Assembly (NCBI RefSeq): GCF_014648055.1
Contig: NZ_BMQJ01000018.1
Span: 62,001-126,000, forward strand
Direction: 5' to 3'
Source of the DNA: Streptosporangium pseudovulgare
GTDB taxonomy: Bacteria > Actinomycetota > Actinomycetes > Streptosporangiales > Streptosporangiaceae
DNA: 64,000 nt
Position 1 is the stretch's first letter, and every line of letters starts with the position of its first letter. Position numbers and translations under genes: made by a program. Under the pieces are notes generated by a model. The model was not told the DNA's origin and did not search any database. It was given only the letters and a program-made list of their open reading frames with translations. This document shows, in pieces, positions 48,822-57,871 of the stretch.

Positions 48822-51533
48822 TCAGCTTCGCGTCAGGTCTCCGTCAGGTCCCGGAAGTCGACTGCTGTCAGGTGAGGCTCCCACCCGGGGCTCGTGCGCG
48901 GACAGGCCCTCGGCCGGGAGCGGGCGCTGGGCCTCAAGGACGGCGGATATCCGCCGGGCCTCCATCGGCACGTTCTGGATCACGGCCAACTCGTGAGCAC
49001 GGCGCAGGCAGGCATCCGCTTCGGCCGGGCGCCGCAGAGCGGTGAGACTGTCGGCGCGCAGGCACAGTGCCACTCGTTCCAGCACCCGGTCGCCATAGCG
49101 GCGAGCGTCATCGAGGAGCCGTGTCGACAGCGTCTCCGCGTCAGCGTGGCGACCGGCTCTCACCGCAGTGTGAAGGTCGGACAGCGAGATCAGCAAGGAC
49201 ATGCGCGGGTTGCCTGCCGCAAGCTTCATGGCCTTGTCCAGCATCGGGCGTGGGTCGCCCCCATCGAGGGGGGCCAAGCGCGCGAGCAGGACGGCCTCGC
49301 TGAGGGCGTCACCCACCCCGGCGGCCATCGACACGGCCTGGGTGAGGTGCGCCAGGGCGGCTTCTGCGCCCCCCAGCGCCAGCTCCGCGGCGCTGAGGTT
49401 GGCCAGCGTCAGCGCCTTGACGGAGCTCTCGCCCAGCAACGGCAGCGCTTCCTCGGCCAGGGCGAGGACCTTTTCGTGCCGATACTGAAACGCCTCGACC
49501 GCGCACAACGAGGCGAGCATCGCCCCCACACCTTGCATCTCGTCGTGGTCGCGGCACACCCGTAGAGCCAGCTGCGAGGTCTGCTCCCAGTCCACGAACT
49601 GTCCGTGGATCTCGAACAGCCGAACCCCGGCCAGCGCGAGGTCCCAGCACATGGCGGCGTATCCGCGTTCGGCGGCGTGACGAATGCCGGCGATCAGGGT
49701 CTCGCGCTCGGCCGCCATCCACGCCATCGGCTCATCGGGCAGCACCCGACCCCGCGGCCGCCAATGCGGGGCGCCGCTGTCCAAAAGGCGGAACCCGCCC
49801 CCGTATTCACGCTCACAGGCGTCTTTGGCGAGCGCCAGCAGGCACGACAGGAAGCGATCACGAACGCTGTCCTGCACCGGCCCGCTCCCGGCACGCTCGC
49901 GGGCCAGCAGCCGGATCAGATCATGAAAGCGATATCGCTCCTGTCCGGCGACGTCGAGGCCCTCAGGTTGGAGGAGTTGCCGTTCGGCCAACCGTTCCAG
50001 CAGGTCCCCGCCTGCGCTGACAGGCACCGCCAGCAGGGCGGCGGCCATCCAGGCGGTGAAGGTGGGCACCGGCACCAGACCAAGCCGCTCGAACAGGGCC
50101 CGCTCAACGTCGGGCAGGTCCTGATAGCCGGCCTCCAGGCCGGCGCGCACGTCCAGTTCACCCACGCGCAGCTCATCCAGCCGCCGTTCCTCGGTGAGTC
50201 TCGCGGCCAAAATCTCCGGGGTCCAGCCGGGCCGGGTCACCAGCCGGGCGCCGGCCACGCGAAGGGCGAGCGGCAGCCTGGCGCACAGCTCGACCAGCGG
50301 GGCCGCATGGCCCGGCTCGATGCGGGCGATCCGGCTCACCAGCAGCGTGGCGTCGGCGGGAGGCAGCACATCAAGCCGGATCGGCAACGCCCCGCAGTCG
50401 GCGACCAGCTTCTCGAATCTGCTGCGCCCGGTGACCACCGTCACGCAGCCTGATGCTCCTGGAAGGAGCGGCTCCACGTGCACGGACCCGGGCGCGTTGT
50501 CGACGATGATGAGCATCCGCCGCTCCGCCAGGACCTGGCGGTACAGCACGATGCGGGCGGTGTGGTCCTCAGGGATGAGGATGACGCCGAGCGCGGCCAG
50601 AAAGCGGGGCAACACATCGGTTGCGGGGTACCGGCCGAGATCGGCATAGAGCTGCCCGTCGGGGAAATGGCCGCTGGAACGATGGGCCCAGTGCAGCGCC
50701 AACCCGGATTTGCCGACGCCGCCGACTCCGCTGATGACGGCCACGTTCGCCGGGCCGTGCAGGAGCCGATCCAGCACGGCCAGTTCCTTGGTACGGCCGG
50801 TGAAGGCATGCACGTCGGGCGGCAGCAGGCGGGGGGCCGGATCGTGGCGGAGCAGCTCCTCATGGAGGCGGCGCAGCGGGCCGCTCGGCTCGACGCCGAG
50901 TTCCTCCACCAGCTTGGCGCGGGTCTGCCCGTACAGCCGGAGTGCTTCAGCGGGGCGACCGGCCGCGGCCAGGGCACGCAACCACAGCTCGATGAACGAT
51001 TCACGCAGCGGTTGTTCGGCCACCGCGGTGGCCATGTCACCGGCGCATTCGGCGAAGCGCCCCAACAGCATCAGAGCCTTCGCACGTGCCTCGATCGCCC
51101 CCAGCCGTGCCTCCTGCAGTACGGCGGCCTCGACTTTGATCTCCTCCAGATCGTGCACCCCGCCGTACGGCGCGCCCCGCCACAGGGCCAATGCCTGATC
51201 CAGCAAGGGCAAGGCGCGCTCGGCCGGCTCGGCGGCGGCGCGCTGGATCAACTGTGTGAACTGGAGCGCGTCCAGCTCGTCATCGGCGACGATCAGCATG
51301 TAGCCGCCGCCGCGGCGCACCAGCCTGTCTCCGACCATGGCGCGTAATCGATGCAGATGCCAGCGGAAGGTGCTCGGCGAAGGTGCCGCGGACGGCCATG
51401 CCGCCTGCGCCAAGGCGTCGCCCGACACCGGCCGGTTGGCGTGGCACGCCAGCACCGCCAGCAAGGACAGCTGCTTGCCGGCCGGAATTGTCGTGCCGTC
51501 GACCGTTACCGCCCCGAGAACCCCGAAATCCAC
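48822..51533 (-). CDS. AfsR/SARP-like transcriptional regulator with NB-ARC ATPase and TPR-like C-terminus
   Basis: A 903-residue regulator of secondary metabolism type. Order: OmpR-like winged helix (1-95; GKQLSLLAVLACHANRPVSG, PSPSTFRWHLHRLRAMVG), bacterial transcriptional activator domain BTAD (about 98-235; LWLRALAAAGRPAEALRLYG), NB-ARC STAND ATPase (about 245-520) with Walker A GVGGVGKS at 269-276 and Walker B MLIIVDNAP, then helical repeats. SARP-type N-terminus binds direct repeats near -35 of cluster promoters; the STAND part probably gates activity. ATG 51533. Its stop lies 10 bp from the converging M4-like gene. No biosynthetic cluster is adjacent. Confidence 0.93.
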   Translation of the reverse strand: MDFGVLGAVTVDGTTIPAGKQLSLLAVLACHANRPVSGDALAQAAWPSAAPSPSTFRWHLHRLRAMVGDRLVRRGGGYMLIVADDELDALQFTQLIQRAAAEPAERALPLLDQALALWRGAPYGGVHDLEEIKVEAAVLQEARLGAIEARAKALMLLGRFAECAGDMATAVAEQPLRESFIELWLRALAAAGRPAEALRLYGQTRAKLVEELGVEPSGPLRRLHEELLRHDPAPRLLPPDVHAFTGRTKELAVLDRLLHGPANVAVISGVGGVGKSGLALHWAHRSSGHFPDGQLYADLGRYPATDVLPRFLAALGVILIPEDHTARIVLYRQVLAERRMLIIVDNAPGSVHVEPLLPGASGCVTVVTGRSRFEKLVADCGALPIRLDVLPPADATLLVSRIARIEPGHAAPLVELCARLPLALRVAGARLVTRPGWTPEILAARLTEERRLDELRVGELDVRAGLEAGYQDLPDVERALFERLGLVPVPTFTAWMAAALLAVPVSAGGDLLERLAERQLLQPEGLDVAGQERYRFHDLIRLLARERAGSGPVQDSVRDRFLSCLLALAKDACEREYGGGFRLLDSGAPHWRPRGRVLPDEPMAWMAAERETLIAGIRHAAERGYAAMCWDLALAGVRLFEIHGQFVDWEQTSQLALRVCRDHDEMQGVGAMLASLCAVEAFQYRHEKVLALAEEALPLLGESSVKALTLANLSAAELALGGAEAALAHLTQAVSMAAGVGDALSEAVLLARLAPLDGGDPRPMLDKAMKLAAGNPRMSLLISLSDLHTAVRAGRHADAETLSTRLLDDARRYGDRVLERVALCLRADSLTALRRPAEADACLRRAHELAVIQNVPMEARRISAVLEAQRPLPAEGLSAHEPRVGASPDSSRLPGPDGDLTRS

Positions 51534-51784
51534 TCAGCCGATTATGAGGTTCCCCGAGCAGGCAATCCATATCCCGTCCTGAAGAGGCCGACCATTATGC
51601 GAGCAGCAGGTGTGGTCCAGGCTCCTCGTCGAGGAGGCTTGGAAGGTGAGGTGGCTGCCGCCGGCAGGCTCCGATCCCGTCCGTGCGTTGACGTCGCGGT
51701 CGAATGGATCCGATGACGCCTCTGCTTGAGAGGCCCGCGCGTGTCTTGGCCCCCTGGAGCCGTGTTGGTCGGTGCGGCAGAGCC

Positions 51785-51904
51785 TCAGGCGGAATTCCTG
51801 ATCGAGGCGGCGAAGACGTCGGCTGCGCTCGCCATCTGCTCGCTGATCACGTGAGCGTAGACCCGGAGCGTGATCACCGGGTCAGAGTGGGCCCAAACGG
51901 CCCT
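51785..51904 (-). pseudogene. Tyrosine recombinase (phage integrase) C-terminal scrap
   Basis: The minus-strand end reads WAHSDPVITLRVYAHVISEQ then MASAADVFAASI. LGHSdPxiTLxxYAHV is the conserved box with the active-site His and the catalytic Tyr of phage-type integrases. Only the last 40 residues survive and no start is present. Confidence 0.7.
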
Positions 51905-51920
51905 CGACGTCCACGCAGCC

Positions 51921-52280
51921 TCAGCAGAAGCCGAGACCGCCGCTGCCCGACGTCTGGACCTGGCTGGAGTGGATCCAGTAATACGTGCCGTCATGCCGGT
52001 TGGAAAGATAATACCACAGATTGCTGCCGTTGACCGTGGAACCGACATGGAGAAAGCATTCCGGGTAGATGGTCGTGCCCTTCTTGCAGACGTACGCAAT
52101 GTTGTCCTGGTTGGTGAATGGGGTCGTCCTCACGTTTGCGTCGTACTTGCAGGAAAAGACCATCATGGTGGTGGCCTGCGTGGTGGCCTGGGCCTGAGCC
52201 GGGGTCATGAGTGTGAAACTCGTCAGAGCCGCGGCCATGCCGAACGCCGACATCCACAGGCGGCGGGTCTTGCGATCGTT
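51921..52280 (-). CDS. Small secreted protein with an SH3-like fold
   Basis: A 119-residue export candidate. From GTG 52280 (GGGAG 7 bp before) a basic start (VNDRKTRRLW) leads to a hydrophobic core and a likely cut after TPAQA. The mature part has MVFSCKYDANVRTTPFTNQD, then YVCKKGTTIYPECFLHVGST and LWYYLSNRHDGTYYWIHSSQ, the pattern of a bacterial SH3-like domain (NVRxxP..., WYxLxx...GYVHSS). Four cysteines may form two disulfides. Function unknown; cell-wall binding is typical of the fold. Confidence 0.75.
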   Translation of the reverse strand, partial: NDRKTRRLWMSAFGMAAALTSFTLMTPAQAQATTQATTMMVFSCKYDANVRTTPFTNQDNIAYVCKKGTTIYPECFLHVGSTVNGSNLWYYLSNRHDGTYYWIHSSQVQTSGSGGLGFC

Positions 52281-52459
52281 CACGATGATCTCCCTCGGGT
52301 CGTTGATCGTGAAGCACACTAGGGACCGGCCGTTGGGTCGCCGCTGGGTCTTCGTTGGATGCCGGGCGTTGATGCTCCGCAAGGGCCTGTGCTCCTCGCT
52401 GATCTCCGGTCGGCGAACCGCGCGGGATCATGGCGCAGCGCAGGCGCTGACCCGCCCGG

Positions 52460-52669
52460 TTGGTCGGCGGCACGTTCATGGCCGTCGTCGCGCACCGTGG
52501 TACGGATCGTCTTACCGCGGCGGGCGCCGTCCAGGCCGAGCTCACGCATCAGCCGGGCGACGACGCAGCACGCCACCTCGATGCCTTCACCGTGCAGTCG
52601 CCGCCAGACCTTACGAACCCCGTAGACGCCGTAGTTGCCGGCGTGGACGCGGCTGATGTGCTCCGCCAT
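52460..52669 (-). pseudogene. IS3-family transposase OrfB fragment
   Basis: The frame from ATG 52669 carries MAEHISRVHAGNYGVYGVRK, VWRRLHGEGIEVACCVVARL then MRELGLDGARRGKTIRTT, the HTH_21 region ahead of the rve domain in IS3 OrfB. After DDGHERAAD it leaves homology. No DDE core. Confidence 0.85.
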
Positions 52670-52734
52670 CTGCGGCGTCCCGGTTCCAACAGGGAACCAA
52701 CGTGAACCAAACAGAGCCCTTCTACCTTGACGGC

Positions 52735-53052
52735 ATGAAACTGCGAAAGCTGTCCCTAGCCCTCGCCGGTGCTGCGATGCTCTGCTTGCCGGCCCTGACG
52801 CCGGGTACGGCCTGGGCCGACCCTCTGCCGTCAGGCTGCGTCAACAAGCTCTATACCGCATCCGCCTCATCCCAGGCTTGGTGCACAAGCGGGGTCGGGT
52901 ACGTCGCCGCCGGCGTCCAGTGCCGGACCAGCGGTGGAAGCACGAAGTGGTTCTGGGGAAACTGGGCAACCGTCCCCGGCAGGACGTCGTACGCCTACTG
53001 TGAAGTGCCCTACATCTACGCCATCGCCAGCCGGTACAGCGTCACGCAGTGA
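52735..53052 (+). CDS. Small secreted protein, four-cysteine, unknown function
   Basis: A 105-residue precursor: signal peptide MKLRKLSLALAGAAMLCLPA ... TAWA, cut before DPLPSG, leaving about 74 residues with cysteines in GCVNK, AWCTS, VQCRT and YCEVP, likely two disulfides. Trp/Tyr-rich (WFWGNWATVPG). ATG 52735 is preferred to GTG 52702, which would put 11 residues before the signal. The domain is not recognised. It lies between IS3 and IS701 scraps and next to another small secreted protein on the other strand. Confidence 0.7.
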   Translation: MKLRKLSLALAGAAMLCLPALTPGTAWADPLPSGCVNKLYTASASSQAWCTSGVGYVAAGVQCRTSGGSTKWFWGNWATVPGRTSYAYCEVPYIYAIASRYSVTQ

Positions 53053-53150
53053 CAGAACCCGCCGGCTGCCTGCCGGCACTCCGGTGACACTTCGCGATCT
53101 TTAAGCGCTGGGGCCACAGGGCAACGGCCACCGCGTGATCATTCGGGTTT

Positions 53151-53318
53151 GTGAAGACGGAGCATCAGGCGGTGGCCGCGAGCCATAGCGCAGACCCTGA
53201 CGGCTGGGCGGTCGTCTTCAACGAGCCGATGGCCAGGATCGCCGGCCGGTTCGGCCGCGTCGAGCCACGCCGCGCCGCCGCGCCGGTGCGAGACCGGGCG
53301 CGGCGATGTACCGGATGA
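53151..53318 (+). pseudogene. IS701-family transposase N-terminal scrap
   Basis: The frame reads WAVVFNEPMARIAGRFGRVE then PRR, matching the start of IS701-type transposases (FxxxMxRIAGRFxRVEPR...). It ends at TGA 53316 without a catalytic core. Confidence 0.6.
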
Positions 53319-53474
53319 CGTGCCGGAGTCGCGCGGCGGTCCGGCGGGCCGATGCCCTGCTCGCTGCCGTCTCATGATCGTCCATGTACGGGTTAGCAGT
53401 CCCTTATCACGTACATCAAGGAGGATTCTGCGGACGGGCTCGCCGACCGGTCAGCCGCGCGCGGCATGGGTTCT

Positions 53475-54983
53475 CTATTCGGCGTGCTCGACTGCGGCTT
53501 TCGGGAGGGCGAGCATCACGAGTGCCGTGATCAGGTAGAGCGCGGCGGAAGCGATCAGGACGATGCTGAGCGCGTGACCGTAGTCGGGCAGCACCGGTGC
53601 CCCGGCGGCTGAACCGGTGACGGAGGTGAAGAAGATCGTGCCGAGAACGGCGATGCCGACGGCGCCGCCGATCTGGTTGACGGTGGAGAGCACCCCGCCT
53701 GCGGCACCTGCGTTGCGTCCGGGAACGCCTGCGAGGACGACGTTGACGAGGACGGGTGCGGCGAGACCGAGCCCGAGGCCACCGATGAAGAGTGCGAGGG
53801 CGAGGAGCCGGTATCCGGGATCGTTGCCGTCCTTGACGATGGACCACAGGATGAGCTGAGATGCCGCGATGGTGAGCGAGCCGGCGATCAGGAGCGTTCT
53901 GCCCGCCTTGGCGGCGAGAGCGACGCCGAGGCCGGAGGTGATGATCGAGCCGAGCGCGTACGGGAGGATCACCAGGCCGGTCTCCCATGCGGTTCGGCCG
54001 GTTCCGTTCTGGAGGTAGACCGAGAGGGTGAGAAAGTACGACCCGATGCCGCCGAAGAAGAGCACCGAAGCGCTCAGGCCGACCGTGAAGGCGCGGATTC
54101 TCAGCAGAGCCGGGTCGAAAACAGGTTCGTCTCCGCGTCCGGTGAGGCGGCGCTCGTGGGCGAGGAAGATCGCGAGAACGATGATTCCGGCTGCGAGGAG
54201 GGCGTAACCGGCCCAGGTCCATCCCCATGTCTCGATCTGGATGATCGGCAGCAGCAGGAGAAGGATGCCCGTGGCCGCGAGGAGCGCGCCGGGGAGGTCC
54301 AGTCGCGCGGTCGAAGCGGAGCGGGACTCCGGCAGGACCTTCGCGCCGAGGATGAGTGCCAGGATCGAGACGGGCACGTTGATCCAGAAGATCGTGCGCC
54401 AGCCCAGGCCGAACAGGTCGATGTCGACGAGCAGCCCGCCCAGCAGCGGGCCGGCGACCGAGGCGAGGCCCTGGACCGCTCCGTAGGCACCGAACGCCTT
54501 GGCACGCTCGCTCGGAGCGAATGATGCCCGGATGATCCCGAACACCTGCGGGACCATGATCCCGGCGGTCAGTCCTTGCCCGGCCCGCATGCCGATGAGC
54601 ATCCCCGGATCGACGGCCAGCGCGCACAGCGCCGAGGTGGCCATGAACCCGGCCAGCCCGATCATGAACAGCCGCTTGCGGCCGTACCGATCACCGAGCC
54701 GTCCACCGGTGATCAGGCCCGCGCCCAGGGCGAGGGTGTAGGCGGCGATCGTCCACTGGATCTGAGCGTCGCCGGCACTCAGGTCTTGGGCTATCGCCGG
54801 GGCCGCGACGGTGACGATCGTCGCGTCGAGAAGGTCCATGAAGGAACCGAAGAGCACCACCAGCAGCGCCGCGGTCGCGCCGGCGTCGGCGATGAGTGTC
54901 GGAGAGGCCTCAGTGGTGCGGGTGCCCTCTCGGGGGCTCGGTGAATCGGTCATGTCGGCCACCATCGTCGGCATAGTTGCCAT
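53475..54983 (-). CDS. MFS efflux pump, DHA2 (EmrB/QacA) type, 14 helices
   Basis: A 502-residue intact membrane transporter: FMDLLDATIVTVAAPAIAQD in helix 1, TGGRLGDRYGRKRLFMIGLA as motif A, RAGQGLTAGIMVPQVFGIIR in helix 4, GPLLGGLLVDIDLF as motif C, and FWINVPVSILALILG. Fourteen hydrophobic segments fit the DHA2 group, proton-driven drug exporters. It is divergent from a WYL-domain regulator only 35 bp away, a common pump-regulator pairing. ATG 54983; internal in-frame ATGs within the first 11 residues are possible starts. Confidence 0.92.
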   Translation of the reverse strand: MATMPTMVADMTDSPSPREGTRTTEASPTLIADAGATAALLVVLFGSFMDLLDATIVTVAAPAIAQDLSAGDAQIQWTIAAYTLALGAGLITGGRLGDRYGRKRLFMIGLAGFMATSALCALAVDPGMLIGMRAGQGLTAGIMVPQVFGIIRASFAPSERAKAFGAYGAVQGLASVAGPLLGGLLVDIDLFGLGWRTIFWINVPVSILALILGAKVLPESRSASTARLDLPGALLAATGILLLLLPIIQIETWGWTWAGYALLAAGIIVLAIFLAHERRLTGRGDEPVFDPALLRIRAFTVGLSASVLFFGGIGSYFLTLSVYLQNGTGRTAWETGLVILPYALGSIITSGLGVALAAKAGRTLLIAGSLTIAASQLILWSIVKDGNDPGYRLLALALFIGGLGLGLAAPVLVNVVLAGVPGRNAGAAGGVLSTVNQIGGAVGIAVLGTIFFTSVTGSAAGAPVLPDYGHALSIVLIASAALYLITALVMLALPKAAVEHAE

Positions 54984-55018
54984 CGAGTGACCGCTATCGG
55001 TGAGAGAATCGGAGAACC

Positions 55019-56008
55019 ATGGCCGCTACTTCAGCGCGGACGCTCAAGCTGCTGTCGATCTTCGGGATCGGTGCGACCCTGACCGCCGAGGAACTCGCCA
55101 CCCGGCTCGGAGCGTCGGTGAGAACCGTGCGTCGCGATATCGATACGCTCCGGGACCTGGGATACGAGATCGAGGCCGTCCGCGGAGCAGGCGGAGGATA
55201 TCGGCTCGGTCGTGCCACCCGCTTGCCGCCGGTCGTGTTCGATGAGGACCAGGCCGTCGCCACCGCTGTCGCGCTCCAGACGGTGCCGGCGGTCCTCTCC
55301 GGCATCCGCGAGAACGCGGCCCGTGCTCTCGCCACGCTGTACCAGGCGATGCCCGCACGCAGCCGCCTGCACGCCGAAGCGTTCACCGTCTCCTCAGCCC
55401 GCAACTACTGGGAGTTCCCCGCGCCACCGATCGACGCCGAGATCGTCCGCGCCGTTGGCAGCGCGATCAACCGGCAGCACCTCGTTCGCGTGGACTACAC
55501 CGGTGACGGCGAACCCGTCACGCTCACGCTGGAGCCGCACGACCTCGTGGTCTGGGCCGCACGCTGGTACCTGGTCGCCTTCGACCCGGATGCGGACCGA
55601 TGGCGCGCGATGCGCATGGACCACGTCAAACCACGCATGCCCACGCACACCCCCTTCGACCGACGTGACATCCCGCACCGCGATCCCGTCGCCTTCGTCA
55701 TGACCGCACATGACCGCGGAGACGCCGCCGCCGAATGGCCATGCCGCGGCTCAGCCATCCTCGCCCTGCCCGCCTCCACCGTCGCCCGGTTCGCCCCCGG
55801 CGGATCGACAGTCGAGTACGCCACCGAAGCCACGTGCCGACTCACACTCGGCGCATGGTCGTGGCCAGGACTGGCCGGACTGCTCCTCACCTTCGACGCC
55901 GACATCGCAGACATCGAACCGGCCGAACTCAGGCAAGCCCTGCACTCCCTGCGCACCCGAATCAGCAGGGGGCTGGGACCCGCTACGCCGCCTCGGCCAG
56001 GGTGGTGA
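55019..56008 (+). CDS. HTH-WYL transcriptional regulator (YafY-like)
   Basis: A 329-residue regulator: N-terminal HTH_11 (about 5-65; RTLKLLSIFGIGATLTAEEL, ATRLGASVRTVRRDIDTLRD), a central WYL domain (about 140-215; LVVWAARWYLVAFDPDADRW, RAMRMDHV) that binds a small ligand or nucleic acid, and a C-terminal WCX-like part. ATG 55019 lies close to the pump start, so one bound regulator would cover both promoters. It should control the divergent pump. Confidence 0.9.
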   Translation: MAATSARTLKLLSIFGIGATLTAEELATRLGASVRTVRRDIDTLRDLGYEIEAVRGAGGGYRLGRATRLPPVVFDEDQAVATAVALQTVPAVLSGIRENAARALATLYQAMPARSRLHAEAFTVSSARNYWEFPAPPIDAEIVRAVGSAINRQHLVRVDYTGDGEPVTLTLEPHDLVVWAARWYLVAFDPDADRWRAMRMDHVKPRMPTHTPFDRRDIPHRDPVAFVMTAHDRGDAAAEWPCRGSAILALPASTVARFAPGGSTVEYATEATCRLTLGAWSWPGLAGLLLTFDADIADIEPAELRQALHSLRTRISRGLGPATPPRPGW

Positions 56009-56600
56009 AGTCAATGTGGAGTAGGTCGGGATCGAAGTCATCAGGCCGCAGCCGCCGAACGCCGCGCCCGACACACTTCCTGACGGACGCGGCGCCGACC
56101 GGCGCGTCGTGCCCGCCGCGGGCCGCCACGTTCACCTCAGACGAGGCCGACGCCCCCGCAGGACGCCGGACGCCACGGCCGACGGTGACAAGACCGCTAC
56201 CGCCGCGCCGGCGAAGAACGCCCCGGCTCCGACGACAGGCTTTCCCGAGCGCCGGACCAAAACGGTGGACCGGCCGCAGACCGGGATCCGCCGCCTGGCC
56301 CGCGTCCTTGATGAGGGCGGCATGACCGAGCACCGTGAGCTGCCGGGTGACCCTGTCTGATGAGATGGTCGAGGGATTGATTGCGTCAGGGGGTTACGTC
56401 GAGGCCGCGGCCGAGCCGCTTGTGCTCGTGCACCACGAGCGTGACCGCGACCCCGCGGAGCGGAGCTCACAGGCCAGGCGACGGCCTTGTCGAGCTCGGG
56501 GCGGACGGTCCTCGAAAACACAGTCCGCGATCATGATCACAGAAATCACCTGGGGGCCGGTCGCGCGTGCCTGGGTGGGGCCTGAACACGTGGCGGCGGC
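56009..56600. other. Region without a convincing gene
   Basis: Several weak frames but none with a family look. A minus-strand end at 55983-56060 (PDDFDPDLLHIDFTTLAEAA) could be the tail of a lost protein. The rest is Arg/Pro-rich noise in all frames. Confidence 0.4.
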
Positions 56601-56607
56601 GCGTTGA

Positions 56608-56657
56608 CTTTGTCGCAAGGTATGACGCACCATGTTGATACAAAGCTTGCGACAAAG
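56608..56657. promoter_or_regulatory. Inverted repeat, probable GntR (YtrA-type) operator
   Basis: ctttgtcgcaag (56608-56619) and cttgcgacaaag (56646-56657) are exact 12-bp reverse complements, 26 bp apart. The right arm runs into the AAAGGAGG ribosome site of the membrane-protein gene and the left arm overlaps a TTGACT -35-like element. Confidence 0.72.
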
Positions 56658-56665
56658 GAGGCGTC

Positions 56666-57478
56666 ATGACTCGTGAACCATCACCGGACGCCGGTCCGCC
56701 GGCGCGTGCGGCCGACCTGCGACTGGCGGGTGAGTGGCTGGCCCGGCACGACCTGGCCGGAGCTCGCCCCACCCAGCTGCTGGCCAGCCGGCTGGCGGTC
56801 CGGAGACAGGCCCGCCTCGCCGCTCACGTCATCCTGGGGGTGCTGATCATCGCAAGCGCGCTTGCCAGCGTCACCTTCGGCGGCACCCAGCCGCAGCGCC
56901 CGCTGCAGCTGCTGGCCCTGGCCGTCGTCGTAGCCGGCCTGCTGCTGGCGCAGTTGCTGCTCGACCGGTGGGTGCGACGCGTCGACCAGCGGGTGGGCGC
57001 GACCCTGCCCCGCAGGGCCGCCCATCTGATCCAGCCCGGCTGGCGGGCCGTGCTCGGCCGGCCGTACGCCGTCTTCACGGTCGCCACCTTCGCCGGTGCG
57101 ATGGTGCTGGCCGGGAGCGCCCTGGCCGTTCCCGGCCCCACCGTGCGGCGGCTGGCCGTCGTCCTGCTGATCGGCCTGCTCGGCGCGACCGCCATTTTCG
57201 CCCTGCAGCTACGCCATCTGCTCAGGCACCCGGTCGTGGCGGAGGACGAGGAGTCGCTGACCGCCGACGTCATCATGCGCGTCGAAGACGCCCGCGTCCT
57301 CGCCACGCCGAACGTGCAGTGGTCACTGCCCATGGTGCTGCTCTTCGGCACCGCGCCCGGCTGGTGGAGCGCCGCTTCGGTCGCCTACCTGATCCTGGGC
57401 CTGGCCGCCTTCATCGCGCTCCAAACCAGGACGCCGTCGAGCGCGACGGTGGCCCGGCAGGCGATGAGCAACCAGTGA
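56666..57478 (+). CDS. Membrane protein of unknown function, co-transcribed with GntR
   Basis: A 270-residue protein with a cytosolic N-terminus (LRLAGEWLARHDLAGARPTQ) and about six hydrophobic helices in two-helix groups near residues 55-95, 135-175 and 225-255. No motif I recognise; YtrA-type operons often encode such membrane proteins or ABC permeases. Excellent ribosome site AAAGGAGG before ATG 56666. It overlaps the GntR gene as GTGA. Confidence 0.8.
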   Translation: MTREPSPDAGPPARAADLRLAGEWLARHDLAGARPTQLLASRLAVRRQARLAAHVILGVLIIASALASVTFGGTQPQRPLQLLALAVVVAGLLLAQLLLDRWVRRVDQRVGATLPRRAAHLIQPGWRAVLGRPYAVFTVATFAGAMVLAGSALAVPGPTVRRLAVVLLIGLLGATAIFALQLRHLLRHPVVAEDEESLTADVIMRVEDARVLATPNVQWSLPMVLLFGTAPGWWSAASVAYLILGLAAFIALQTRTPSSATVARQAMSNQ

Positions 57479-57852
57479 TCGTCATCGACGCGGCCTCGCC
57501 GGTGCCGCCATTCGAGCAGCTACGGGCCCAGCTCGCCCGGCAGATCCAGGACCGCACGCTGGCCGTGGGCGCCCGGCTGCCGACCATCCGCCACCTCGCG
57601 GCCGACCTCGGCCTGGCCGTCAACACGGTCGGCCGGGCCTACCGGGAACTGGAGGAGGCGGGGTTGATCGAGACACGCGGGCGGGCGGGCTCATACGTGT
57701 CGGCCGCCGGCGAGGAGGGCCGGCAGCGGGTGCACAGGGCCGCCGCCGACTACGCGGCCGTAGTGGCCAGCGTCGGCATCGACGCGGGCGAGGCGATCCG
57801 CATCGTGCAGGCGGCTCTGACATCCCGCGGGACAGCACCGACCTCGTCATGA
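57475..57852 (+). CDS. GntR-family regulator, YtrA subfamily
   Basis: A 125-residue short GntR: winged helix at about 5-75 (SPVPPFEQLRAQLARQIQDR, VGARLPTIRHLAADLGLAVN, TVGRAYRELEEAGLIETRGR), then a two-helix dimerisation tail without a large effector domain, the YtrA hallmark. GTG 57475 overlaps the membrane-protein stop. It is likely to repress its own operon through the inverted repeat at 56608. Confidence 0.92.
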   Translation: MIVIDAASPVPPFEQLRAQLARQIQDRTLAVGARLPTIRHLAADLGLAVNTVGRAYRELEEAGLIETRGRAGSYVSAAGEEGRQRVHRAAADYAAVVASVGIDAGEAIRIVQAALTSRGTAPTSS

Positions 57853-57871
57853 CCGCGAACCGTCCAACGCC

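Noticed and set aside
56335..56607. 90-codon frame before the membrane-protein operon
   Set aside because: No family features and a low-complexity Arg-rich middle; insufficient support as a gene.
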